NCBI GenBank assembly: GCA_963817635.1
Contig: CAWFPR010000032.1
Span: forward strand, 124,001 to 188,000
Source of the DNA: CAWFPR01 sp963817635
GTDB taxonomy: Bacteria > Acidobacteriota > Vicinamibacteria > Vicinamibacterales > 2-12-FULL-66-21
Length of the DNA stretch: 64,000 nt
Direction of reading: 5' to 3'
Below are positions 9,545-19,189 of this stretch, one piece after another. Below the pieces are notes generated by a model. The model was not told where the DNA came from. It saw nothing but the letters and a program-made list of their open reading frames with translations, and did no database searches. Each line of letters starts with the position of its first letter. The stretch's first letter is position 1. Both the position numbers and the translations under genes were made by a program.

Positions 9545-10645
9545 TTGATCGGAACTGGTCGGCAGCCTCGCGCCCGTCGTCCACCGAGCAGCAAAGCCGT
9601 GTCAGGAGCGCGTCGCGATCTTGCGAGCAAACTCCGGCCGCTCCAGGCAGGGCTGAAACGCACGCTTGGGCGCGCCGACGTGCTCGCGGACTTGATTCGG
9701 GCGGTCAACGCGAGCCTCGAGCCAGAGCGCGTGGCAGAGGCCTTAGTGTCGCGCGCCTCGCAGTGGGTGCCCGCGACGTCATGGCTCGTCGTGGCGATCG
9801 ACGGCGGCGGCCGCATCCGTACACTGGCCGTGCGCGGGCTTACGCCGTCGCTCGAGGTGGCGGCGCACGTGGTGGGCGGATTTGTGATGCGAAGCGGGGA
9901 GGTGTTCCTCTCGGCGAGCCTCGACGGGGACCGGCGCGTGGGGCAGGGCGTGGCCGCGACGGCCGTGGCGTTTCCGCTGGCGTGCCGCGGACGCACGATC
10001 GGCGCGCTCGTCGGGCTCGACCGTGCGCCGTCGTCGCTGGCGCCGCGGTTCCTGCCCACGACGCTCGACGCGCTGCTCGCGGCGATCGAGCCGGGCGCCA
10101 TCGCCATCGAGAATGCGCTACGCGTGCAGCGGGCCGAGGCGCTGTCGGTCACCGACGACCTGACGCAGCTGTACAATTCGCGGTTCCTCTCGCAGGTCCT
10201 GCGGCGCGAGACCAAGCGTGCGTCACGCAGCGGCCGGCCGCTCTCGTTGCTGTTCGTGGACCTGGACGGATTCAAGTCGATCAACGATTCCCACGGGCAC
10301 CTGTTCGGCAGCCGAGCCCTGGTGGAAGCCGCGGGCGTGATTCGCGCCAGCGCGCGCGAGACCGACATGGTCGCGCGCTTCGGCGGGGACGAGTTCGCGC
10401 TCATCCTGCCCGACACGGGCAGCGACGGTGCGGTGTCGGTCGGCGAGCGTGTGCGCGATCGGATCGCGGCGTTCAGTTTCCTGGCGGGAGACGGCCTGAA
10501 CATCCACCTCACGGTGTCGGTCGGCGTCGCGACGCTCCCCGACGTCGCGGCATCGGCCGACGGGTTGATTCAGACGGCCGACGAGGCCATGTACTGGGTC
10601 AAGGACCACGGCAAGAACGGGATACACGTGGCGGGGAGTTTGTGA
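9545..10645 (+). CDS. diguanylate cyclase with GAF-like sensor and GGDEF domain
   Basis: A 366-residue cytosolic protein. An N-terminal GAF-like domain (about residues 50-195, ATSWLVVAIDGG, CRGRTIGALVGL) precedes a GGDEF domain from about residue 200: LTQLYNSRFL, LLFVDLDGFKSIND and the catalytic GGDEF at 280-284. The RxxD inhibitory site is present (RETD, 271-274, five residues before GGDEF), so it should make c-di-GMP from GTP and be product-inhibited. The start is uncertain: the first possible codon is TTG at 9545, and a GTG near 9599 is another option. The window also encodes PilZ and HD-GYP proteins, so c-di-GMP synthesis, reading and breakdown are all represented. Confidence 0.9.
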   Translation: MIGTGRQPRARRPPSSKAVSGARRDLASKLRPLQAGLKRTLGRADVLADLIRAVNASLEPERVAEALVSRASQWVPATSWLVVAIDGGGRIRTLAVRGLTPSLEVAAHVVGGFVMRSGEVFLSASLDGDRRVGQGVAATAVAFPLACRGRTIGALVGLDRAPSSLAPRFLPTTLDALLAAIEPGAIAIENALRVQRAEALSVTDDLTQLYNSRFLSQVLRRETKRASRSGRPLSLLFVDLDGFKSINDSHGHLFGSRALVEAAGVIRASARETDMVARFGGDEFALILPDTGSDGAVSVGERVRDRIAAFSFLAGDGLNIHLTVSVGVATLPDVAASADGLIQTADEAMYWVKDHGKNGIHVAGSL

Positions 10646-10656
10646 CAATCGCGGAC

Positions 10657-10840
10657 TGCAGATTGCAGCGTGCAGATTGCCGATCGACGGATTGCAGAGT
10701 GCCGGTTGCCGATTGAGGGATTGCCAATTGTCGATTGGGGATTGATGGATTGACGGATTGCAGGGTGCCGGTTGCCGATGGGGAACCCCAATCAGCCCTC
10801 TGCAATCCGTCAATCGGCAATCTGCACGCTGCAATCTGCA
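10657..10840. repeat. 43-nt inverted repeat built of degenerate NNGATTG heptamers
   Basis: The forward arm 10657-10699 and the reverse arm 10798-10840 are complementary at 42 of 43 positions, with a 98-nt spacer made of further NNGATTG-type 7/8-mers. The element fills the space between the GGDEF stop (10645) and the mreB start (10881). Its RNA could form a very long hairpin. Confidence 0.9.
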
Positions 10841-10880
10841 ATGAGTCAGCGTCAGTGGCGTCGTCAGTAAGGAGTGCTCG

Positions 10881-11906
<1,026 letters not shown>

Positions 11907-12017
11907 GGAAGGTGTCGTGCCCGCCAGGAGCCAGATGGGAGAGGTCGCAGGGACGGGCAGCGCCCGCGGCCAGCGCAGCACGGGCGAGCGGGGGTGGCGC
12001 CCGGCGAGCCGTCAGCG

Positions 12018-12884
12018 ATGCTAGATATCCGCCGCCGCACCGGGATCCTGTTCCTCGCCGTCACGATGGCGCAGCTCGTCCTCGTCTCGGCGCAGGTGCA
12101 GTCGAAGGCGGGCGTGCCGGTGCTCGAGAGCGTGACGTTCGGTGCGTTCTCGCGCGTCCAGGGCGCGGTCGCCTCGGTGATTCACGGCGCGCGCAACTTC
12201 TGGGGCAGCTACGCGGCATTGCGCGGCGTGCACGCCGAGAACGAGACCCTGCGCAGGCAGGTCGGCGACCTCGAGGTGCGGCTCCAGGAGCAGCGCGCCC
12301 TGGCGGCGCAGAGCGTGCAACTCCAGGAGCTCCTGCACCTGCGGTCGAGCACCGATCTGCCGCTGCTCGCCGCCGAGGTGATTGCAGGCAACCCGAATCC
12401 CGGCATGCGCACGCTCACGGTCAACCGCGGATCGTCAGACGGGGTGACGTCCGACATGGCCGTCGTGGCGCCCAAGGGCATCGTCGGCCGCATCGTCGGC
12501 CAGCCGGCCGCGCATGCCGCCATCGTGCAGTTGCTGATCGATCGCAACGCGGCGGCCGGCGCCATCGTCGAACGCTCCCGCGCCGGCGGCATGGTCGTGG
12601 GGTCAGAGGGCGACGCGCTGCTCAGCATGGACCTCGTCTCGAACCTCGCTGACATCCGGAGAGGAGACGTGGTCGTCGCCTCGGGCGTTGACGGGATCTA
12701 TCCGAGGGGGTTCGTGATCGGGCAGGTGGAAACCGCCGAACGTGGAGCCGGGCTGTACTATGCCGCGACTGTCAGGCCGTCGGTCGACTTCACGAGTCTG
12801 CAGGACGTGCTGATCGTGCTCGTGCCTTCGCGGTCCGCGATGCCGCCCGAGGCGGCCTCCGAGGCCGCCGGGCCGCCGAAATGA
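12018..12884 (+). CDS. mreC: rod-shape-determining protein MreC
   Basis: A 288-residue bitopic protein. A short cytoplasmic tail and one membrane span (about residues 8-27) are followed by a coiled coil (about residues 65-105, ENETLRRQVGDLEVRLQEQ) and a C-terminal beta domain (VIAGNPNPGMRTLTVNRG, GDVVVASGVDGIYPRGFVIG). It bridges MreB and the PBP2-RodA synthase. The ATG at 12018 is chosen because MLDIRRRTG is the usual MreC start. A GTG at 11994 in the same frame would add eight residues. It overlaps mreD by 4 nt. Confidence 0.95.
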   Translation: MLDIRRRTGILFLAVTMAQLVLVSAQVQSKAGVPVLESVTFGAFSRVQGAVASVIHGARNFWGSYAALRGVHAENETLRRQVGDLEVRLQEQRALAAQSVQLQELLHLRSSTDLPLLAAEVIAGNPNPGMRTLTVNRGSSDGVTSDMAVVAPKGIVGRIVGQPAAHAAIVQLLIDRNAAAGAIVERSRAGGMVVGSEGDALLSMDLVSNLADIRRGDVVVASGVDGIYPRGFVIGQVETAERGAGLYYAATVRPSVDFTSLQDVLIVLVPSRSAMPPEAASEAAGPPK

Positions 12885-13399
12885 GGGCGGCAGGCGTTCT
12901 TGCGGCGCTTTGCGTCACGCTCGTGCTCCAGACGACGCTGGCCGGCCTGACGATGCACGGGGCGGCGCTGGTGAATCTGGTGCTCGTGGCGGTCGTGTAC
13001 GTGGCGCTGGCGCACGGCGCCGTCGCGGGCCTGCTCGCGGGGAGCGCCGGCGGGATCCTTCAGGACGCCCTGGCGCGCGGCGTGGTGGGCGTCGGCGGCC
13101 TGTCGAAGACGATCGTGGGGTTTTTCGTGGGAGTGCTCGGCGCACAGTTCATCGTGTCGCAGCCGCTTCCGCGCTTCGTGATGTTCGCGGCGGCGACGAT
13201 CGTGCACGAGTTCTGTTTCCAGGCGTTGTATGCCGTGGTCGAATCGCGCGCGTTCTCGATGCACTACTCGACGGTGCTGACGCAGGCCGCGGTCAACGCC
13301 GCACTCGGGGTCCTCGCGTTCCAGGTGATTGAAGGGGCGCCCGGGCTGGTGCAGCGGCGGCAGGCCCGTCGCAGCGACATCGGGCGTCGCCGTTTCTAG
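12881..13399 (+). CDS. mreD: rod-shape-determining protein MreD
   Basis: A 172-residue polytopic membrane protein of about five hydrophobic segments, with the family run GLLAGSAGGILQDALARG in the middle. It starts in the ATGA overlap with mreC, so translation is probably coupled. MreD works with MreC in the elongasome. The basic tail QRRQARRSDIGRRR is expected to be cytoplasmic. Identification rests on position plus hydrophobic pattern and that motif. Confidence 0.92.
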   Translation: MRAAGVLAALCVTLVLQTTLAGLTMHGAALVNLVLVAVVYVALAHGAVAGLLAGSAGGILQDALARGVVGVGGLSKTIVGFFVGVLGAQFIVSQPLPRFVMFAAATIVHEFCFQALYAVVESRAFSMHYSTVLTQAAVNAALGVLAFQVIEGAPGLVQRRQARRSDIGRRRF

Positions 13400-13454
13400 G
13401 TGTCCAGTCCGGCGGCTCCGGGAGTCGCCGGTCTGAAAGGTCCAAGGCCCTCGT

Positions 13455-15380
13455 ATGTCGAATGCCGGCATGTTACCCGATGATCGCCGCAGCCTGACGA
13501 TGCGGCTGTCCGTACTGCAGTACCTGATTGCCGTAACCTTCGGGGTGCTGGCGATCGGGTTCTGGGTGTTCCAGATCGCCCAGTACCAGAAGTTCAGGGA
13601 GATCGCCGAGAACAACCACATCCGCCGCCTGCCGCTCCCGGCTCCCCGCGGCGTGCTCTTCGACCGCGACGGCCGCGTCCTCGTCGAGAACCGCAACATC
13701 TACAACATCGCGCTCGTCCGGGAACAGACTCGCGACATCGACACGACGCTCACGGTACTCGCCGAGGCCATCGGGGCCGACGAACAGCAGTTGCGCGACA
13801 CGGTCGCGCGCCGCCGCCGCGAGCCAAGCTACCGCCCGATCGTGCTGGTCGAGAACGCCACCCAGGAACAGGTGATCGCCATCACCGCGCGCAAGTGGGA
13901 GCTGCCGGGCATCATCTACCAGGAAGTGCCGTCGCGCCGGTACCCCGACAGCGACATGGCGGCGCACGTGTTCGGCTACGTCGGCGAGGTGACCGAGGCG
14001 CAGCTGCAGCGGGCCGGCTACGAAGGGGTCGAGCCGGGCACGCTCGTCGGGCAGGCGGGCGCCGAGGAAGCCTACAACGCGCTGCTGATGGGCAAGGAAG
14101 GCGCGCGGACGGTGGTGGTCAACAGCGTCGGGCGCGAAATCAGCGTGCTGCCCGGCGGCACGCGGCAGCCCTCCGAAGGGCGCCGGCTGCAGTTGACGAT
14201 CGATGCCGATCTGCAGAAGGCGATTGAGGATGGTTTCGCCGCGTCCGGATTCAACGGCGCGGCCGTCGTCCTGGATCCCCGCGACGGCGCGGTCCTCGGG
14301 TTTACGAGCCGGCCCGCGTACGACCCGAATGACTTTGCGGCTGGAATCGACCGGGCGACCTGGGCGTCGCTCAATAACGATCCGCTGCTGCCGCTCCAGG
14401 ACCGCGCCCTCCAGGGGCGCTACTCGCCCGGCTCGACGTTCAAGATGGCGGTCGGCCTCGCAGGCCTCGAGGAAGGTGTCATCACGCCGGAGTTCAAGGT
14501 GTTTTGCCGCGGCGGCGCGGATTTCTACGGGCGGTACTTCAAGTGCTGGAAACGGGGCGGCCACGGCGCGATCGACCTGCGGCACGCCATCGAGCAGTCC
14601 TGCGATGTCTTTTTCTATACCGTCGGCAACATGCTGGGCGTCGATCGGATCCACAAGTGGGCGACACTCTTTGGCCTTGGCGTGAAGTCCGGCATCGATC
14701 TGCCGAACGAGCTCTCCGGGCTCGTTCCGTCGACGGAATGGAAAGCGCAGCACACGAAGGAAAAGAAGTGGTACGCGGGGGAGACCATCTCGGTCGCGAT
14801 CGGCCAGGGGCAGGTCGCCGTCACCCCGGTGTCGATGGCGGTCTACACGGCGACGCTGGCCAATGGCGGCACCCGCGTCACGCCACACCTGCTGAAAGCG
14901 GTGGACGAGGGGAACGGGTGGACGCCAGTCCCGCCACCCCCTCCGCAGTCCCAGGTCGAAGTCACCCCCGAGAAGCTCAGCGCCATCCGCGACGGCATGT
15001 GGATGGTCGTCAATGCCGCCGGGACCGGCGGCACGGCGCGAATCGTGGGGCGGGACGTCTGCGGTAAGACCGGCAGCGCCCAGGTCATCTCGAACCAGGG
15101 ACGCCTGGCCGCCGTGCACAGCAGCAAGGACCTGCGCGACCACGGCTGGTTCGTCTTCTTCGCGCCACGCGACAACCCGCAGATCGCGGGGGTCGTCTTC
15201 CTCGAGCACGGCATCCACGGGGGCAATGCCGCGCGGGTGGCGCACCACATCCTCGAGACGTTCTTCGCGAAAAAGGACGGCAAGCCGCTGCCTCCACCGC
15301 CGACGCGCGAGGACCTGCGGCTCGACCTGTCGGATCCGTTCGCGCGGCGCGGCACGTCCGAGGGGGGAGGGCGGCCGTAG
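13455..15380 (+). CDS. mrdA: penicillin-binding protein 2 (peptidoglycan DD-transpeptidase)
   Basis: A 641-residue class B PBP of the elongation machinery. One N-terminal span (about residues 20-42) is followed by the pedestal domain (LPAPRGVLFDRDGRVLVENR) and the transpeptidase domain. Catalytic motifs are intact: STFK with nucleophile S327, SCD at 382-384 in the SxN position as usual for PBP2, and KTGS at 538-541. It crosslinks the strands made by RodA. It ends 2 nt before rodA. The proline-rich C-terminal tail (PLPPPPTRED) is probably disordered. Confidence 0.97.
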   Translation: MSNAGMLPDDRRSLTMRLSVLQYLIAVTFGVLAIGFWVFQIAQYQKFREIAENNHIRRLPLPAPRGVLFDRDGRVLVENRNIYNIALVREQTRDIDTTLTVLAEAIGADEQQLRDTVARRRREPSYRPIVLVENATQEQVIAITARKWELPGIIYQEVPSRRYPDSDMAAHVFGYVGEVTEAQLQRAGYEGVEPGTLVGQAGAEEAYNALLMGKEGARTVVVNSVGREISVLPGGTRQPSEGRRLQLTIDADLQKAIEDGFAASGFNGAAVVLDPRDGAVLGFTSRPAYDPNDFAAGIDRATWASLNNDPLLPLQDRALQGRYSPGSTFKMAVGLAGLEEGVITPEFKVFCRGGADFYGRYFKCWKRGGHGAIDLRHAIEQSCDVFFYTVGNMLGVDRIHKWATLFGLGVKSGIDLPNELSGLVPSTEWKAQHTKEKKWYAGETISVAIGQGQVAVTPVSMAVYTATLANGGTRVTPHLLKAVDEGNGWTPVPPPPPQSQVEVTPEKLSAIRDGMWMVVNAAGTGGTARIVGRDVCGKTGSAQVISNQGRLAAVHSSKDLRDHGWFVFFAPRDNPQIAGVVFLEHGIHGGNAARVAHHILETFFAKKDGKPLPPPPTREDLRLDLSDPFARRGTSEGGGRP

Positions 15381-15382
15381 TC

Positions 15383-16488
15383 ATGTTCGAACGACGGCTC
15401 TACTTCCACGTCGACTGGGTCCTCCTCGGGGCCATCCTGCTGCTGTGCGGCGCCGGCCTGGCGATGGTCTACAGCACGACGTTCGTTGTCGTCGGCGACG
15501 GCGGGCATGCGAGCCCCATGGTGTGGAAGCAGGTCTACGCGCTCGGGATCGGGATCGGCGCGCTGCTCGTCTGCCTGGCCATCGACTACCGGATACTCGC
15601 CGAACATTCACTCGCGGTCTACGCGTCGCTCATCGCCCTGCTCCTGTTCGTGCTGCTGAAGGGCGCGACGCAGATGGGGGGACAGCGCTGGATTCCGATC
15701 GGGCCGTTCAACCTTCAGCCGTCCGAGTTCGGGCGGCTGACGCTCGCCCTCATTCTGGCGATGTTCTACGGCGAGAATCGCCGCGGCGCCCGCAGCACCA
15801 GCGACCTGGTCATCGGCGGATTGTTCACGGCCGTCCCGCTGCTGCTCATCGCAAAGCAGCCGGATCTCGGCACCGCGGTGACCCTGTTGCCGGTGTTCAT
15901 CGGCATTGCGTTCCTGGCCGGGCTCCGGCTCCGCCTGCTGGCCGCGATCGCCCTGGCGGGCATCCTGCTGGCGCCGGTGGCGTGGACCTTTGCGCTCAAG
16001 GACTACCAGAAGTCGCGGATCGAGACATTCTTCGATCCCCAGCAGGACCCGCAGGGCGCCGGGTACCAGACGATTCAGGCTCGCGTGACCGTGGGCTCCG
16101 GCGGACTGACCGGCAAGGGGTTCCGCCATGGCACGCAGGGGCTCTACAAGTTCCTGCCCGTGGCCCACAACGATTTCATCTTCTCCGTCCTGGCGGAGGA
16201 GCAGGGGTTCATCGGCGTGGTGGCGGCGCTGGGCCTCTATCTCTTCATCGTGTTTCGGTCGCTCGAGGCGGCGAGACTCGCCAAGGACCGCCTCGGCGCG
16301 TACCTGGTGGGAGGCATCATCGCGGGGTTTTCGTTTCAGGTGCTGTACAACGTGGCCATGTCGGTCGGGCTGGCCCCGTCAAGGGCATCACACTGCCGCT
16401 CATGAGTTACGGCGGCTCGTCGATGATCGCGACGCTGGCAGCATTCGGCCTCGTCCTCAACGTGCGGATGCGGCGATTTACGAATTGA
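15383..16488 (+). CDS. rodA: RodA, SEDS peptidoglycan glycosyltransferase (one frameshift)
   Basis: A SEDS-family lipid II polymerase, partner of PBP2, of about 368 residues with ten membrane segments. It has GAGLAMVYSTT, the family signatures GGQRWIPIGPFNLQPSEF and KQPDLGTAV, and at the end TLPLMSYGGSSMIA. The frame breaks near 16377-16381, where GGCCCCGTC reads as if one base were missing (expected LAPVKG). The remaining 35 residues are perfectly conserved in the next frame. Loss of an essential elongasome gene is unlikely, so a sequencing error in the C-run is the better explanation. It ends the rod-shape cluster. Confidence 0.92.
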
Positions 16489-16731
16489 ACCACGGAGTGC
16501 TTGATCTTCGGATCAGCGTACTCAACCACGGATCACACGGATCACACGGATCCGGAACGCGGGCCGCCGAGGAGCGGGCTGCGAATCGCGGATCGCGATT
16601 TCGATTACACGAGCCTATGGCGCTGTTGCTCCTAGTGATGTTCGCGTGCTGGATCGCCGGGCGGATATACGCCCCGACGGTCGGGCGCGCGTACGCGCCG
16701 CCGGGCTCTCTTGCTTGCTGGAGCTTCTTCC
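16489..16731 (+). other. intergenic region between rodA and rng with short repeats
   Basis: No gene is supported. It has a 9-mer direct repeat (ATCACACGG, near 16540-16560) and two adjacent hairpins: GGGCG-CGCCC (16659-16674) and the perfect CCCGAC-G-GTCGGG (16673-16685). These lie 45-75 nt before the rng start and could act on rng mRNA, which in other bacteria is often autoregulated through its leader. Confidence 0.5.
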
Positions 16732-18396
16732 ATGAACAAGGAGATGATCATCTCCTCTGGCGACCACGACACGCGAGTCGCCATTCTCGAGGACGACCAG
16801 GTCGTCGAGATCTTCATCGAGCGCGAACGTCAGCGCGGGGTGGTGGGCAACATCTACAAGGGCCGGGTCTCGAAAGTATTGCCCGGCATGCAGTCCTCCT
16901 TCGTTGACATCGGCCTCGAACGCGACGCGTTCCTGTACGTCTCGGAAGTCGTCAATACGGTCGAAGAGTTCGACCGCCTCGAATCGGGTGAGGAAGACGA
17001 CGTCCCGGCCATCGTCGAGCCGGTCGAAAACGCGGAGGCGGCGCTGGCGCAGGCTTCGGAGGCCGAGGATCCGGCGCAGGCTGTTCAGGTCCGCGCCACC
17101 GAGCCGCCGCCGGCCTCCGGATCCTCCAGAGACGACCGGCGCGGCCACTCGCACGACCGGGAGCGTCCCGATCGCCCGCAGGCCAAGATTGAAGACCTGT
17201 TGAAGGAAGGACAGGAGGTCCTCGTCCAGGTCGTCAAGGAGCCGCTCGGCACGAAGGGCGCGCGGCTGACCTCGCATGTGACGATGCCGGGCCGGTTCCT
17301 GGTTTTCATGCCGACAGTGGACCACGTCGGTGTGTCGCGAAAGATCGAGTCGCGCGACGAACGCGCCCGGCTGCGCGGAATCGTCAAGGACTTCCGTGAG
17401 GAGCACGGCTTCACGGGCGGCGTGATCATCCGCACCGCCGCCGGGGGGCGTTCGAAGGAAGACATCGTGTCCGACCTCGCGTACTTCCACCAGGTCTGGA
17501 CCGAGATCCGCCAGCGCATGGACGCGCGCCGCCCGCCGGCGGTGCTCTTCCAGGAGCAGAGCCTCGTCACCAAGCTCCTGCGCGATCTGCTGACCGAGGA
17601 CTACACCGCCATCCGCATCGACAACGAGCAGGAGCACCGGCGCGTGATTGCGCTGGTCGAGCGGATCATGCCGAACCTCCTGCCGCGCGTGAAGCTGTAC
17701 TCGAAGGAGTTCCCGATTTTCGACGAATATGGCGTGCAGGCGGAAATCGACAAGGCCCTGCGCCCGAAGGTATGGCTGAAATCTGGCGGCTATCTCGTCA
17801 TCAATCCGACCGAGGCCCTCGTCGCGATCGACGTCAATACAGGGCGGTACGTGGGGAAACGCACGGGCCGGCTCGAGGACACGATCGTCAAGACGAACCT
17901 CGAGGCGGTCAAGGAAATCGTCCGACAGATCCGTCTGCGCGACCTCGGCGGAATCATCGTCCTCGACCTCATCGACATGGAGGAGAAGAAGAACCGTCTG
18001 AAGGTGTTTCAGGAGGTCGACAAGGAACTGCGCAAGGATCGCTCGCCGTCCAAGGCGCTCCAGGTCTCGGATTTCGGCCTCGTGATTGTCACCCGGAAGC
18101 GGGTCAAGCAGAGCCTCGAGCGGCAGCTTACCGAACCGTGTCCGTACTGCTCGGGCTCCGGCTCCATCAAGTCAGCGTCGACGATCTGCTATGAAATCCT
18201 GACCGAAATGAAGAAAATCGCACCCGACCTCGACGGCCAGGGCGTAATCCTGCGCGTGAATCCAGATATTGCCCGGGCGCTCAAGGAGGAGGAGAGCGCC
18301 GTGTTCCGCGATCTCCAGCAGACGCTCGGCCAGCCCGTGACCCTGAAGCCCGATACGCACCTGCACCACGAGCAATTCGACGTGATGGCGTTGTAG
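16732..18396 (+). CDS. rng: ribonuclease G/E family endoribonuclease
   Basis: A 555-residue Rne/Rng-family RNase that cleaves single-stranded AU-rich RNA during rRNA maturation and mRNA decay. The N-terminal S1 domain (VGNIYKGRVSKVLPGMQSSFVDIG) is interrupted by an acidic, low-complexity insertion of roughly 80 residues (about 80-160, Glu/Ala/Pro-rich). The DNase I-like catalytic domain has the metal-binding Asp residues in AIDVNTGRYVGKR (D367) and IIVLDLIDME (D412). The zinc link CPYCSGSG (C470, C473) mediates dimerisation. No long RNase E-type C-terminal scaffold is present. The ATG at 16732 has GGAG 8 nt upstream. Confidence 0.95.
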   Translation: MNKEMIISSGDHDTRVAILEDDQVVEIFIERERQRGVVGNIYKGRVSKVLPGMQSSFVDIGLERDAFLYVSEVVNTVEEFDRLESGEEDDVPAIVEPVENAEAALAQASEAEDPAQAVQVRATEPPPASGSSRDDRRGHSHDRERPDRPQAKIEDLLKEGQEVLVQVVKEPLGTKGARLTSHVTMPGRFLVFMPTVDHVGVSRKIESRDERARLRGIVKDFREEHGFTGGVIIRTAAGGRSKEDIVSDLAYFHQVWTEIRQRMDARRPPAVLFQEQSLVTKLLRDLLTEDYTAIRIDNEQEHRRVIALVERIMPNLLPRVKLYSKEFPIFDEYGVQAEIDKALRPKVWLKSGGYLVINPTEALVAIDVNTGRYVGKRTGRLEDTIVKTNLEAVKEIVRQIRLRDLGGIIVLDLIDMEEKKNRLKVFQEVDKELRKDRSPSKALQVSDFGLVIVTRKRVKQSLERQLTEPCPYCSGSGSIKSASTICYEILTEMKKIAPDLDGQGVILRVNPDIARALKEEESAVFRDLQQTLGQPVTLKPDTHLHHEQFDVMAL

Positions 18397-18432
18397 GAGC
18401 GGCTCGTGCAGGGGCGGCTCGCGAGCCGCCCC
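18397..18432. repeat. REP-like palindrome (GGGCGGCTC family)
   Basis: A perfect 22-bp palindrome at 18411-18432 (GGGGCGGCTCGCGAGCCGCCCC), preceded by a partial copy TAGGAGCGGCTCGTG directly after the rng stop. It lies between convergent genes and could also act as a bidirectional terminator. Related copies occur at three other loci in the window. Confidence 0.85.
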
Positions 18433-18440
18433 CTACACTC

Positions 18441-18923
18441 TCAGTTCGAGTTCGCGCCGGTCGGCAGGTGGATCAGGTAGTAGTTCCCGCCCTTGTTGAT
18501 CCAGACGCGAAGGTAGTCGTCGCCGCGCAGCATCTGAACCTTCGCGGCGCCCGGCCGCGGCGGCTGGTCCTGCACGACAAAGTTCGCCTCGCCTGCGGGG
18601 ACGATGCTGACGACTTCGCGGCCCTTGACCGTTCCACGCTGGACGAATTCGACCCAGCGCTCCAGGACTTCGGACGATCCGACGACGTCCGGTTTGGCTT
18701 CCTGCGCCGTGAGCCGGACCTGGTAGGTGCCGGCCGGGAGAGGCTTGCCGTCTGCGGTGACGGAGCGCGGGAGCCGCACCGACCCAAGCGCGAGCTCGCC
18801 GGTCGGGACCGTCGGGGCGGCCGCCGTGTTCGGTTGCTCGTTGGGTGCCTTGTGCTGCGCCTGTGCCGGGCTGCCGAACAGTGCCGCAGCCAGGACTCCC
18901 ACCAGAATCCCCTGCTTTCTCAT
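18441..18923 (-). CDS. secreted protein of unknown function
   Basis: A 160-residue protein with signal peptide MRKQGILVGVLAAALFGSPAQA (cleavage near 22), a low-complexity Pro/Ala/Thr linker and a compact domain of about 120 residues. That domain contains ADGKPLPAGTYQVRLTA, followed by VEFVQRGTVKGREVVSIVP and DDYLRVWINKGGNYYLIHL. The pattern looks like a small beta-sandwich, but no named family is recognised. The ATG at 18923 has GAGGAG upstream. A TATAAT lies about 65 bp upstream of it. Convergent with rng. Confidence 0.75.
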   Translation of the reverse strand: MRKQGILVGVLAAALFGSPAQAQHKAPNEQPNTAAAPTVPTGELALGSVRLPRSVTADGKPLPAGTYQVRLTAQEAKPDVVGSSEVLERWVEFVQRGTVKGREVVSIVPAGEANFVVQDQPPRPGAAKVQMLRGDDYLRVWINKGGNYYLIHLPTGANSN

Positions 18924-18987
18924 GACCACTTCTCCTCGCGCAACGCATTTCACGGCGCAACACACTCACGCCATTCGGACCTCCGCA

Positions 18988-18993
18988 ATTATA
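18988..18993 (-). promoter_or_regulatory. candidate -10 box for the secreted protein at 18441-18923
   Basis: Perfect TATAAT on the minus strand, about 65 bp before the start codon. No recognisable -35 at the usual distance. The resulting leader would contain GGAGG followed by the mini-frame ATG GCG TGA (ATG at 18974). Confidence 0.4.
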
Positions 18994-19189
18994 GCGAGAA
19001 CGGCTGGCGGCGGCGGCCCTCGTGACATCTGAGCAAGGGAAGTGCCACGAAAAACGAAAAATCAGACTGAAAATCGCCGGTCTTGCTGCCGGCAACCCAC
19101 CGGATTGCGTCAGCCATGTCGTGAATCACGACACGGATTGGTCGTCAATGCATCGGCGGCCAGGGGGGCCGGCTCGTTCCGGCCAGGGT

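Noticed and set aside
16489..16731. A small gene between rodA and rng
   Set aside because: Open frames here are short, have no ribosome site and cross the ATCACACGG repeats.
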